64,000 bases of DNA from JAHFUA01 sp963808725 (GTDB lineage: Bacteria; Acidobacteriota; Terriglobia; Terriglobales; Acidobacteriaceae), in assembly GCA_963808725.1 (NCBI GenBank), contig CAWEGO010000004.1:124001-188000 (forward strand), in the 5' to 3' direction. Every line of letters begins with the position of its first letter. Within the stretch, counting starts at the first letter, position 1. The translations under genes were made by a program, and so were the position numbers. Shown one piece after another: positions 50,619 through 59,391 of the stretch. Under the pieces are notes generated by a model. It had not been told where the DNA came from, made no database searches, and saw only the letters and a list, made by a program, of their open reading frames with translations.

Positions 50619-53600
50619 ATGATGGCGACCAGACTAGCTGGCAGCGCTATTTACCGCATCGCGTGTGCAGGAACAGGGCATTCATCGCCTGCCGCGCGCA
50701 GATGCTGGACAACTGCCGTTCTGTCCGCTTTTGCCTTGTCCCTGTTGTGCCCGGTGGCATTCGCTCAGGCGCGGGAGGAACGGGAAGGTGATCCGCGCGC
50801 ACGCCAGGAGTGGTTTTACCATCAGCGCGCCTACCCTCTCCAGCACACGCCGCCGGGCGCACGGGCACGCGCCTTCAGCCAGAAGCTGGCCATGCGGCAG
50901 CGGGAATTGGCTGCTCCGCAGGCCAACTCTAATATCAGCAGCACCTCGTGGACGCTGATCGGCCCGCAGCCGACCACGTACCCCTATTTCGGCAGCAGCA
51001 CCACGTCGGGGCGAGTCACCGCCGTTACCGTCGACACTACGGACGCGACCGGGAACACGGTGTATCTCGGCGGCGCCGAGGGCGGGGTATGGAAGACCAC
51101 CAATGGCGGCACCAGTTGGACGCCGCTTACTGACAGCCAGTTCTCGCTGGCCATCGGCTCCCTTGCCGTTGACCCCAACAACCACCTCAACGTGTACGCC
51201 GGCACCGGCGAAGAGAATTTCAACGGTGACGCATATTACGGCGGGGGATTGTTGAAATCCACCAACGGGGGGACGAGCTGGACGCAGGTCGGCGCCTCTA
51301 CCTTTGGCGGCCCGCTGTCGAGCGAGTTTTTCGGCGGTGCCTACATTGGGGCCATTGCGATCCAGCCGGGGGTCGCCTCCGGCACTCCCGTCCTGCTTGT
51401 TGCCAGCGAGTACTCCAGTGGCACCGAAGGATTTAACTCGGGGATCTGGCGATCGACCGACGGCGGCAACACTTGGGCCCTTGTGCAGCCTGCTTCCGAC
51501 GAGGTTGCCTATGGTACCTCGGTGTTCTTTGTCAGCAATACCACTGCCTACGCCGGCATCGGCGGTTTTGGCGACAGCAACAACGGTGTTTACGTGTCCA
51601 CCAACGCCGGCCAGACTTGGACGGCGGCGAATGGCTCCGGTGCGACCGCACTCATCAGCGGCACGAACGCCGGCCGCATCACGCTGGTCGCCGCACCTTC
51701 GAGCGCCACCACGCTGTACGCCGCCATCGCCAGTCCTTCGACCAGCGGTCTGGCCGGGATGTTTAAGAGCACGGATGGCGGCACCACGTGGAATGCAATA
51801 GCCACCCCGCTGGGCACGGGAGGAGGCGGCAGCACCAGCGATTTCTGCGGGACTCAGTGCTGGTACGACATGGCCATGGCCGTCAGCCCTGCGAACGCCA
51901 GCCTCCTGTATGTCGGAGGTTCCTACAACTACAACGGCAATCCTGAGAACGGCCCCATTTACATGAGCACGAACGGTGGTACCAGTTGGAGCGTGGTCAG
52001 CCCCGGCACGCTGAGCAGCGAGGGCGTTCACCCGGATGTTCATGCCTTCGCATTCGGCAATGCAGGCGCCAAGCTTTACGTGGGCGATGATGGCGGCGCC
52101 TGGAGCACCACCCAGGTCGGCGCCACCAGCCTGCAGTGGAACAACCTGAATGCCACCCTGGCGATCACCCAGTTCTATCCTGGATTGTCCATCAGCCTCG
52201 GCAGCCCTACCCTGGCTTTGGATGGCACCCAGGACAATGGCACGCAGTTGTACTCGAGCGGATCATGGAGGACCGTGACCTGCGGCGATGGTGCCTGGAC
52301 GGCCATCGACCCCACCAACTCCAGCACCCTGTGGAGTGGTTGCACGCCCGGCAACGACTATGTGGAGAAGTCCACCAACGGCGGCACCAGCTGGAGCAGC
52401 GTCGGAAACGGCATCAACTTTGGCGATCCCGTGGCCTTCATTCCACCGCTGGTCATGGATCTGAGAAATCCCAGCACTCTCTATTTCGGCACCAACCATG
52501 TCTATCAGACCACCAATGGCGCCAGCACAGCCTGGAACTCGATCTCGCCCGATCTGACCAACGGCTCGTCAAATGGTGATTACATCACAGCCATCGCGGT
52601 GTCGCCGGTCAGCTCCACCACCCTGTTTGCGGCAACCACCAACAGCCTGGTTTGGTACTCCACCAACACTGGCAGCACCTGGACGCAGATTGCAAGCGGC
52701 CTGCCGCCTCGCTACCCGACCATGGTGCAGGGCGACCCGCAGACCAGCACAACGTTCTACGTCGCGGTCTCTGGCTTCAGCGGTTTTGGCGACACTATGG
52801 GGCATGTTTTCAAGTGCAGCACGACGACGGGCACGTGCTCGGACATCAGCTTCAACCTGCCCAACACCCCGGCGAACGACATCGTCATTGACCCCGCCGT
52901 CGCCAATACCTATTACCTAGCGACAGACACCGGGGTGTACATGACCAGCAACGGTGGCACGAGCTGGTCTACGTTCTCCAATGGCCTGCCCAACGTCGCC
53001 GTCCTCGGCTTGAAGCTGCATGCTGCCTCGCGCACGCTGCGCGCGGTCACGCACGGCCGGAGCGCGTGGGACATCAGCTTGTCTCCCAACACTACGCTGG
53101 AGACGCTTACGGTTACTTTGCAGGGGAACGGCTCGGGGACGGTTATGAGTACTCCCGCTGGCGTCGACTGCCCCAGCACCTGTACGCCATCCTTCAATCA
53201 GGGCACGGTGGTGAGCCTTACGCCGATGGCGAACATCGGCTCTGGATTTGTGAGCTGGGGCGGCGCTTGCTCCGGCACGGGCGCGTGCTCAGTCACCATG
53301 AACGCGGCCGAGACAGTGACCGTGACGTTTAATACCGTGAGCTATCCGCTGACGGTAAACTTGGCGGGAACGGGCAGCGGCAGCGTGACCAGCAGTCCGT
53401 CGGGGATCACCTGTCCGGGCACGTGCAGCGTAAGCTTTGGCGGCGGCGCCGGCGTAATGCTGACGGCCACGGCGAATTCGGGTTCTACTTTCGCCGGCTG
53501 GAGCGGCGCCTGCCTGGGCAGCTCGTGCTCTCTCACCATGAATTCGGCGGAGTCGGTGACGGCCACCTTCACCAGCAATTCACCCGCTCTGACACAGCTC

Positions 53601-54938
53601 TCGCCCTCGAGCGCAGTCGCCGGAGTCACCAACCCGGTTACGCTGTCGGTGACGGGAGCGAACTTCGTGAATGGCTCCACGGTGGTCTGGAACGGAACCA
53701 ACCTGACGACCACCTTCATGGACAGCTCGGAGCTGCAGGCCAGCATACCTGCCGCTAACCTCGCGGGACCCGGAATTGCTTCTGTCACCGTAACCAATCC
53801 CTCCGGCGGCGGCACCTCCAATCCCCTGACCTTCAACGTCCTGGAAACGTTTGCCGGCAGCGGCGGGTACTTGAGCATGTTTGTGAACGGCGCTGATCTG
53901 GGGAATTCGGTGCTGTTTCAGAGTAATGGTTTGCTCGGGCTGGGCACCCAGGCCCCGAATGCCTTACTCGACGTGGAGTTCACCACCGCTACGCCTAGCA
54001 ACGCCCTGCTCTCCAACATCAACTACAACAACAGCACGGCCGTCACTAACTCCGTGGTTTCCGCCTTCGACATGAACTTCATGGACAGCAGTACGGCCGC
54101 GAATCTGTCGAAGCAGACGGCGCGCATCGCCTATATCCGTGAGGCTGGGGCGACAGGAGGAGTCACGGCCTTCGACACCGCGCTGACCACCACCGAGGTG
54201 GTCAATTCCAACGCTCCTTTCCCGGTGCGCTCCATCAACATTGAAGGGCCCAGCATGGCCACGGGAACCTCGCTCTCCTTCTTCACCGGGCTCTACATCG
54301 GCTCGCCCAGCGGATCTGGCACGGTGACGAACAAGTACGCGTTGGTCACGGAAGCCAATGCTGGCAACGTCGGCATCGGCACCACGTCGCCGGTCACGCC
54401 GTTGCAGGTGTTCGGCGACATCCGGGTGGGAACCTCGGGCACGAACGGCTGCGTGCAGAACTTTGCTGGCACCGCGCTGGCCGGCACCTGCTCCTCGGAT
54501 GCGCGGCTGAAGACCAACATCCTGCCCTTCGCGCCCGTGCTGGACAAGCTGGTGAAGCTGCAGCCGGTGCACTTCGACTGGAACGTCGAGGAGTACCCGG
54601 ATTACCACTTCGGCCCGGGCCGCAACTCGGGACTGCTGGCGCAGGACGTGGAGAAGGTGTTTCCGGAGCTGGTGTCGGCGGACGCGCACGGCTTCAAGAT
54701 GGTGAACTACAGCGAGTTGCCTTACCTGACCCTGGCCGCCATCCGCGAGCTGAAGACCGAGAACGACGTGCTGCGCGCGCAACTGGCCGAGCGGCAGCGG
54801 GAACTGGACGACTTGCGGCAGCAAGTGGTCTCGGTGGGAGTGCGGCTGGCACGGCTGGAGAAGCCACCGTCCCGCGCCGTGAGGAAAAAGAAGACTGTCC
54901 AATCCAAGCCAGCAGCAAGGGCGAAGGCTCAACCCTAG
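50619..54938 (+). CDS. Large secreted propeller protein with C-terminal S74 self-cleaving chaperone
   Basis: 1439 residues from ATG 50619, with GGAGGAG upstream. N-terminal signal peptide, then a beta-propeller of BNR/sortilin-type repeats (GGVWKTTNGGTSWTPL, GGLLKSTNGGTSWTQV, VYMTSNGGTSWSTF). Two InlB-like B repeats follow (GTVMSTPAGVDCPSTC, GSVTSSPSGITCPGTC), then an IPT/TIG domain (LTQLSPSSAVAGVTN). The C-terminal 148 residues begin SSDARLKTNI at residue 1292 and match the Peptidase_S74 intramolecular chaperone (Ser-Lys dyad), then a coiled coil with RQRELDDLRQ. Such chaperones help a trimeric stalk fold and then cut themselves off. Function unknown, probably surface-attached. Confidence 0.88.
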   Translation: MMATRLAGSAIYRIACAGTGHSSPAARRCWTTAVLSAFALSLLCPVAFAQAREEREGDPRARQEWFYHQRAYPLQHTPPGARARAFSQKLAMRQRELAAPQANSNISSTSWTLIGPQPTTYPYFGSSTTSGRVTAVTVDTTDATGNTVYLGGAEGGVWKTTNGGTSWTPLTDSQFSLAIGSLAVDPNNHLNVYAGTGEENFNGDAYYGGGLLKSTNGGTSWTQVGASTFGGPLSSEFFGGAYIGAIAIQPGVASGTPVLLVASEYSSGTEGFNSGIWRSTDGGNTWALVQPASDEVAYGTSVFFVSNTTAYAGIGGFGDSNNGVYVSTNAGQTWTAANGSGATALISGTNAGRITLVAAPSSATTLYAAIASPSTSGLAGMFKSTDGGTTWNAIATPLGTGGGGSTSDFCGTQCWYDMAMAVSPANASLLYVGGSYNYNGNPENGPIYMSTNGGTSWSVVSPGTLSSEGVHPDVHAFAFGNAGAKLYVGDDGGAWSTTQVGATSLQWNNLNATLAITQFYPGLSISLGSPTLALDGTQDNGTQLYSSGSWRTVTCGDGAWTAIDPTNSSTLWSGCTPGNDYVEKSTNGGTSWSSVGNGINFGDPVAFIPPLVMDLRNPSTLYFGTNHVYQTTNGASTAWNSISPDLTNGSSNGDYITAIAVSPVSSTTLFAATTNSLVWYSTNTGSTWTQIASGLPPRYPTMVQGDPQTSTTFYVAVSGFSGFGDTMGHVFKCSTTTGTCSDISFNLPNTPANDIVIDPAVANTYYLATDTGVYMTSNGGTSWSTFSNGLPNVAVLGLKLHAASRTLRAVTHGRSAWDISLSPNTTLETLTVTLQGNGSGTVMSTPAGVDCPSTCTPSFNQGTVVSLTPMANIGSGFVSWGGACSGTGACSVTMNAAETVTVTFNTVSYPLTVNLAGTGSGSVTSSPSGITCPGTCSVSFGGGAGVMLTATANSGSTFAGWSGACLGSSCSLTMNSAESVTATFTSNSPALTQLSPSSAVAGVTNPVTLSVTGANFVNGSTVVWNGTNLTTTFMDSSELQASIPAANLAGPGIASVTVTNPSGGGTSNPLTFNVLETFAGSGGYLSMFVNGADLGNSVLFQSNGLLGLGTQAPNALLDVEFTTATPSNALLSNINYNNSTAVTNSVVSAFDMNFMDSSTAANLSKQTARIAYIREAGATGGVTAFDTALTTTEVVNSNAPFPVRSINIEGPSMATGTSLSFFTGLYIGSPSGSGTVTNKYALVTEANAGNVGIGTTSPVTPLQVFGDIRVGTSGTNGCVQNFAGTALAGTCSSDARLKTNILPFAPVLDKLVKLQPVHFDWNVEEYPDYHFGPGRNSGLLAQDVEKVFPELVSADAHGFKMVNYSELPYLTLAAIRELKTENDVLRAQLAERQRELDDLRQQVVSVGVRLARLEKPPSRAVRKKKTVQSKPAARAKAQP

Positions 54939-54982
54939 CGGTGCGCGGAGCACAGAGCGCGGCCTGAGGAGAGGTCTCAGCC

Positions 54983-56488
54983 TTACGAAGAAGCTCCCGC
55001 GGGCACGGCAGGGGCGGCCGATGCGGCACTGGCTTCGCGCATGCCGGTCTGGATATCGGCATCGAGGTCGAGGTGTGGAATCGGGGACCGCGCCACCTGC
55101 TCGTAGTACTTCACGGCATCCTTCGGCCGGTTGAGGCGTTGGAGGCAGATCCTGGCCGCGCCCAGGCCAGCCAGCAGCGACTGCCGCTCCGTGGGATAAG
55201 CAGCCGCCAGTTTTTCGTACTCGCTGAGCGTCCGGTCGAAGGCGCCTTCCTCTTCGGGGACGCGGCAGAGGTCGAGCCAGGTCTGCGCCGGCAGCTTGTC
55301 GCCGCCCTGTTGCAGGAATTCTTCATAGTCCTGCCACGCCGCCTCCGGCTGGCGCGACGCCAAGTGCAGGCTGCAAAGCCGCGCCGTGTACGCGAGATAA
55401 AGCGGGATGTCGGTCTTCCGCAAGTGGACCTCGCGCAGCAGGCTGCAGGCATCCACCGAGTCGGGCTTCCGCGCCAGGTAGTTCTTCAGGATAGGCAGAG
55501 CCTCATCGAGCCGTCCGCCGTCCACCATGTCGGAAGCCTGGACGATCTCGGGATCGTTCTGCCAGCTCACCTGCTCTTCGATGGCCCGATCCATTTTGCG
55601 CTCCAGCCCCGAGTAGCGTACGCCGCAGGCCGCGATAGCTCCGAAGAGGAAGCCGCCCACGTGCGCCCAGTGGGCGGTGCTGGAGGCTTGGCCGAATAGC
55701 GTGCCGTAGAGAACCTCCATCAACAGCCACAGGGGCAGAAGCGTATAGGCGGGCGCCTTAAAGGTGTAGCGACGAAAGAAGAAGATGGTCCACATCATCT
55801 CGATCTTCATCTTGGGGAAGCTCACCAGGAAGGCCCCCATGAGCGCGGCCACCGCGCCGGAGGCTCCCAGCGTGGGCACGATGCTGCCGATGTTGGCCCA
55901 GGCGTGGATCTGCAAGGCGGCCGCCCCGGCGACGAGATAGAAGACTGAATACAGCCAGCGGCCCCAGGCGTCCTCCAGCACGAAGCCCGCCAGCCACAGG
56001 AACCACATGTTGCCGATCAGGTGCAGCCACCCGCCGTGCAGGAAATTCGCCGTCAGATAGGCGATCGCCCGGGGATGCGCGGGAACGAACGCATACTGCT
56101 CGGCCAGCGAATCCGTGCTCAGCTTGGCGTATTGGTCGGAGAGCGAATCCATCTCCTGCTGCAGTTGGTAGGGCTCGTCGACCTGGCGGATGTGAGCTTC
56201 CCAGGCGTCGATGGCCTTGTGATTCGGATCCTCGACCATAGCCCATTCTTTGGGGTTATGTTTTTTGAAGCCGGAGACCAGTTGCTGCGCCTCGGGCGCG
56301 AGGGTCAGCTCGGGGTGAGTGGCGGCCAGGATCAGAATATGAACCTTCGCCTTGCCCAGCTCCGGCGCCTGGCGGGTGAGCGCGTCGTGGGTAGCCACAA
56401 AGACGATGATGTTGATGGCGATCAGCGCCAGGGTCACCACCGGCCAGCGCCGCGCCGACATGTTGTCATGCCGGATGGGGATCAGCAT
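54983..56488 (-). CDS. Rhomboid-family intramembrane protease fused to TPR-like tail
   Basis: 501 residues. The first membrane helix (VVTLALIAINIIVFVATH) is followed by an extra soluble loop of about 100 residues. The rhomboid core follows with HLIGNMWFLWLAGFVLED, the catalytic Ser in TLGASGAVAALMG and the catalytic His in TAHWAHVGGFLFG. The C-terminal 200 residues are helical TPR-like repeats. Rhomboids cleave membrane proteins within the bilayer. The long loop after helix 1 and the fused tail are unusual variations. No neighbour suggests a substrate. Confidence 0.88.
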   Translation of the reverse strand: MLIPIRHDNMSARRWPVVTLALIAINIIVFVATHDALTRQAPELGKAKVHILILAATHPELTLAPEAQQLVSGFKKHNPKEWAMVEDPNHKAIDAWEAHIRQVDEPYQLQQEMDSLSDQYAKLSTDSLAEQYAFVPAHPRAIAYLTANFLHGGWLHLIGNMWFLWLAGFVLEDAWGRWLYSVFYLVAGAAALQIHAWANIGSIVPTLGASGAVAALMGAFLVSFPKMKIEMMWTIFFFRRYTFKAPAYTLLPLWLLMEVLYGTLFGQASSTAHWAHVGGFLFGAIAACGVRYSGLERKMDRAIEEQVSWQNDPEIVQASDMVDGGRLDEALPILKNYLARKPDSVDACSLLREVHLRKTDIPLYLAYTARLCSLHLASRQPEAAWQDYEEFLQQGGDKLPAQTWLDLCRVPEEEGAFDRTLSEYEKLAAAYPTERQSLLAGLGAARICLQRLNRPKDAVKYYEQVARSPIPHLDLDADIQTGMREASAASAAPAVPAGASS

Positions 56489-56638
56489 TCCGTGCGACCT
56501 TCACTAACCATGAATGGCTGCAAGATGTCGCCAGCTTAGGGGAGTCCCGGGCCGGTTACCAGATGACCAGCGGTGGGGGAACGGAAGTAACCTGGGCTAA
56601 CTGATGCCGGGGACTTGCGGCGACGCTGAGGTCGTCCC

Positions 56639-57325
56639 TCATCCAGAGACAGTGTCGAACTGCTTCAGGTGGGCAATCAGACCCTGCAGGGTGCGCCGGT
56701 CGGCATTGCTCAGGAAGGTGAACTCCAACCCCATGGCTGCGCCGGGGTAGCAGGAGCGGACGACGGCCGTCGCATTGAACTGGTTATGCGCGACTTTGAT
56801 CGTGAGCAAAATGCTGCGGCCCACTTCCAGGGGTTCAGTGGTCTGCAGGTAGCAGCCGGTCAGGCTGATGTCGCTCAGCCGGGCCCGGCGGCCAGCGTCG
56901 GCGCCCTGGTTTTTCACATAAGCTTCGCCGGAAACCGGAAAGCGCGTGTGCGCGCGGCGGCCCTCCTGGGAAACGGTCTCGTCGTGATCAAGCGCCGATT
57001 CGACGAAATGATCGGGCCCTTCCGTAGGCGTATCCACCGGCCAGAGTTCTTTCTCCGGCTGCAGGCATTCCAGCCCGAGACGGTTTCCCGGCCCCGCGTT
57101 GCCGGGAGCCACCCAAGCCACACGGAAGCGGGCCTGGCGGTTGCGGTATTGCAGTCCTAAGGTGTCGCCCGTCGACACCGCGGCGCGCACCCCGGCCAGG
57201 CTCGCGCCCTTGTTGCTGATGTCGATGGTGCAGACGTGCTCGGCGAACGGCTTGCCCTCCTGGTCGACTCCCCAGATGCGCACCGGTAAGATGCCCTTCA
57301 CCCGCGGCTGGACACGTCGTCCCAT
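56639..57325 (-). CDS. Protein with two PilZ domains
   Basis: 228 residues. First PilZ-like domain at the N-terminus: MGRRVQPRVKGILPVRIWG, CTIDISNKGASLAGV. Second domain: RRAHTRFPVSGEAYVKN with RRAHTR (RxxxR) and LSDISLTGCYLQT (DxSxxG). Both could bind c-di-GMP; the second is the more canonical. The frame is open upstream, but the homology begins at the chosen ATG 57325. No cyclase adjoins; a diguanylate cyclase and a PilZ-GAF protein lie at 37-38.9 kb. Confidence 0.85.
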   Translation of the reverse strand: MGRRVQPRVKGILPVRIWGVDQEGKPFAEHVCTIDISNKGASLAGVRAAVSTGDTLGLQYRNRQARFRVAWVAPGNAGPGNRLGLECLQPEKELWPVDTPTEGPDHFVESALDHDETVSQEGRRAHTRFPVSGEAYVKNQGADAGRRARLSDISLTGCYLQTTEPLEVGRSILLTIKVAHNQFNATAVVRSCYPGAAMGLEFTFLSNADRRTLQGLIAHLKQFDTVSG

Positions 57326-57431
57326 ATCTGTTCTGGTGTACCGCAGGACCGCGCTCTCATGCAAGGTCTCTCCAGTAATGTTATTTGCAGGGAAGATGCC
57401 TGCCGCCGTGGCGCGCCGCCGGCTACCCGGC

Positions 57432-57827
57432 CTACTTCGGCTGCAGCTTGAGCGAAGCCGAGTTGATGCAGTAGCGCTGCCCGGTGGGGCGAGGGCCGTC
57501 CGGAAAGACATGGCCGAGGTGAGAATCGCAGCGCGAGCAGGTGACCTCGACCCGCCGCATCCCGTGGCTCGAATCTTCGTGGCTCTCGACGCAGTCTTGC
57601 CCGATGGGCTGAAAGAAGCTGGGCCAGCCGCTGCCGGATTCGAATTTTGCCTCGGACGCAAACAACTCCTGCCCGCAGCCGGCGCAGCGATACACTCCCG
57701 GCGTCTTGCTATGGGCATACTCGCCCGTGAAGGCGCGCTCGGTGCCTTTCTGCCGCAGGATCTGGAACTGCTCCGGCGTCAGCTCCCGCCGCCACTCGTC
57801 TTCCGGCTTGCTGATCTTTTCAGTCAT
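57432..57827 (-). CDS. msrB: Peptide-methionine (R)-S-oxide reductase
   Basis: 131 residues from the ATG at 57827. MsrB reduces R-methionine sulfoxide with thioredoxin. The zinc-binding pairs CAGCGQ and CSRCDSHLGH, the segment SGSGWPSFF and the catalytic Cys in GQRYCINSASL are all present. Length is usual. It lies upstream of the double PilZ gene on the same strand, which does not suggest a functional link. Confidence 0.96.
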   Translation of the reverse strand: MTEKISKPEDEWRRELTPEQFQILRQKGTERAFTGEYAHSKTPGVYRCAGCGQELFASEAKFESGSGWPSFFQPIGQDCVESHEDSSHGMRRVEVTCSRCDSHLGHVFPDGPRPTGQRYCINSASLKLQPK

Positions 57828-57951
57828 GCGGAATTGGATTGCGCAGCGGCGGAATAGGATTCGCGGGGATGGCGACAAGCATTCGCGCTTCGTGTAGCAT
57901 GCCGTCTGCGGAAAAGATCAAGCCGAGAATCTTTGTGTAACGGAGAGCACC

Positions 57952-58170
57952 ATGAGCGAGAGCGTCTACAAAGTCATCGAGCTGGTGGGAACCAGCTCAG
58001 AGTCATGGGAGAAGGCTGCGGCGGCTGCGGTTGCGACCGCGGCCAAGTCCCTGCGCGATCTGCGCGTGGCCGAAGTCACCCAGTTCGACATGAACCTGGA
58101 GAATGGCAAGGTGCTGTTGTACCGCGCGAAAGTGAGTGTTTCCTTCAAGTATCACACCGAGGAAGACTGA
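57952..58170 (+). CDS. Dodecin family flavin-binding protein
   Basis: 72 residues, the family length. MSESVYKVIELVGTSSESWEKAAAAAVATAAKSLRDLRVAEVTQFDMNLENGKVLLYRAKVSVSFKYH matches dodecins, which assemble into a hollow dodecamer that stores FMN or FAD. GGAGAG precedes the ATG. 58171-58276 downstream has nothing I can support. Confidence 0.95.
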   Translation: MSESVYKVIELVGTSSESWEKAAAAAVATAAKSLRDLRVAEVTQFDMNLENGKVLLYRAKVSVSFKYHTEED

Positions 58171-58276
58171 GCCCGGACTGCTTCGAAGAGTGCCCCGGCA
58201 CAGACCTGCCGGGCCAAATTCGGTCGCGCCTGACGGCGCTTGGCTACTCGATATGCCCGACATTTTTCCGTACCCG

Positions 58277-58600
58277 CTACGCTGGTTGCCGGGCCCGCAG
58301 GACTGCGCGCTTGGCTTGCAATGGAAGCTTGATCGGCACGAAGTGCCTTCCCGGTACGGGGTGACCGTGAACAACGCACCACATGCTCATGGGTGTTAGC
58401 GGGACGGCATCGGTGCGCGTGGGCATCACCACCGCCGTCTGGCCGTGCCAATGCACGGTGTGGACATCGTCCTCATTGGCGCTGGCGAACAGATACCAGC
58501 GCACCCGCTCTCCTTTTTTCATGCTCGGCAAACCTTGCCGGGTTGGTGTGGGCAGCCTTTGCCCAGTGGCTTTGCCTTTTCCACAACGGGCCGCGGCCCC
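58277..58600 (-). pseudogene. Fragment of a multicopper oxidase
   Basis: The frame carries GLPSMKKGERVRWYLFASANEDDVHTVHWHGQTAVV and RTDAVPLTPMSM. This is the copper-binding HWHG module and following segment of a hephaestin-like multicopper oxidase (or nitrite-reductase-like cupredoxin). After MSM the frame loses homology and stops; no second His cluster (HCH) follows. There is no credible start or the other two domains. It is a remnant of about 75 coding residues, not a gene. The remaining sequence to 58758 holds no gene. Confidence 0.55.
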
Positions 58601-58758
58601 CTGAGCTAACTATCGCTAAATGCGTGGAATTGAGCCGGCAGGCAGTCGTCGGTTGTTGGCATCGGACTTGCCTTATGCAGTAACGACGACTACTAAAGTT
58701 TAGCCACCAGAGTGCCGATAGGCTCTAGTGGCATGATTCCGCTCAGGAGGAAATCAGC

Positions 58759-59316
58759 ATGTCGGTAGCAGGCATTTTCAGCAGCAGTATTTCCGCTTAC
58801 AACCCGCAGAGCATGCAGAACAAGATGCAGCAGTTCCAGCAGGAGTTCCAGCAACTCGGCCAGGATCTGCAGTCCGGCAATCTTTCCGCGGCGCAATCGG
58901 ATTTTGCCACCATACAGCAGTCCGCGCCGCAGGCCAATTCGACTACATCCACGCAGAGCACGAATCCCCTCGTCCAGGCTTTCAACCAGTTGGGCACGGA
59001 TCTGCAAGCCGGCAATACCACGGCGGCACAGCAGGACTACGCCACCATTCAGCAAGACATGCAGAACCAGGCGACGCAGAGCCAGGGGGCGCATGGCCAC
59101 CACCATCATCATCACGGTGGAGGGGGCGGAAGTCAGGAGAACGCGATCAGCCAGATGTTCCAGCAGTTGGGCCAGGATCTGCAGTCCGGGCAACTGTCGG
59201 CGGCGCAGCAGGCCTACGGCTCTTTACAGCAGGACCTGCAGCAGTTTGCCGCAACCAACGGAGTGACCGCGACTCAGAGTGGCTCCAGCGCGAGCGGCGT
59301 TTCGGTGAGCGCCTAG
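58759..59316 (+). CDS. Low-complexity Gln/His-rich repeat protein
   Basis: 185 residues, GGAGG upstream. Three imperfect copies of a helical unit occur: QQLGQDLQSGNLSAAQSDFATIQQ (about 36-59), NQLGTDLQAGNTTAAQQDYATIQQ (about 76-99) and QQLGQDLQSGQLSAAQQAYGSLQQ (about 133-156). Between units two and three lies a natural run of six His followed by Gly repeats. I recognise the unit from Acidobacteriota proteins but not its role. No signal peptide is obvious. It could bind metal through the His run. Confidence 0.8.
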   Translation: MSVAGIFSSSISAYNPQSMQNKMQQFQQEFQQLGQDLQSGNLSAAQSDFATIQQSAPQANSTTSTQSTNPLVQAFNQLGTDLQAGNTTAAQQDYATIQQDMQNQATQSQGAHGHHHHHHGGGGGSQENAISQMFQQLGQDLQSGQLSAAQQAYGSLQQDLQQFAATNGVTATQSGSSASGVSVSA

Positions 59317-59343
59317 GCGGCGCCCATACGCCCAACGTGGAAA

Positions 59344-59373
59344 CTGGCGCCGCTCGCATGGCAGCGGCGCCAG
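59344..59373. terminator. Strong hairpin between convergent genes
   Basis: CTGGCGCCGCT (59344-59354) pairs perfectly with AGCGGCGCCAG (59363-59373) around an 8-nt loop. No T-run is obvious on the plus side; a short one follows on the minus strand. It lies between the repeat protein and panE and could terminate both. Confidence 0.6.
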
Positions 59374-59391
59374 CCGGGTTGTTGCGGTCGC

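Noticed and set aside
51070..53080. Repeated NGGTSW segments taken as a DNA repeat array or CRISPR
   Set aside because: They are codon-level propeller blades in one frame, of unequal spacing, without direct DNA repeats and spacers.
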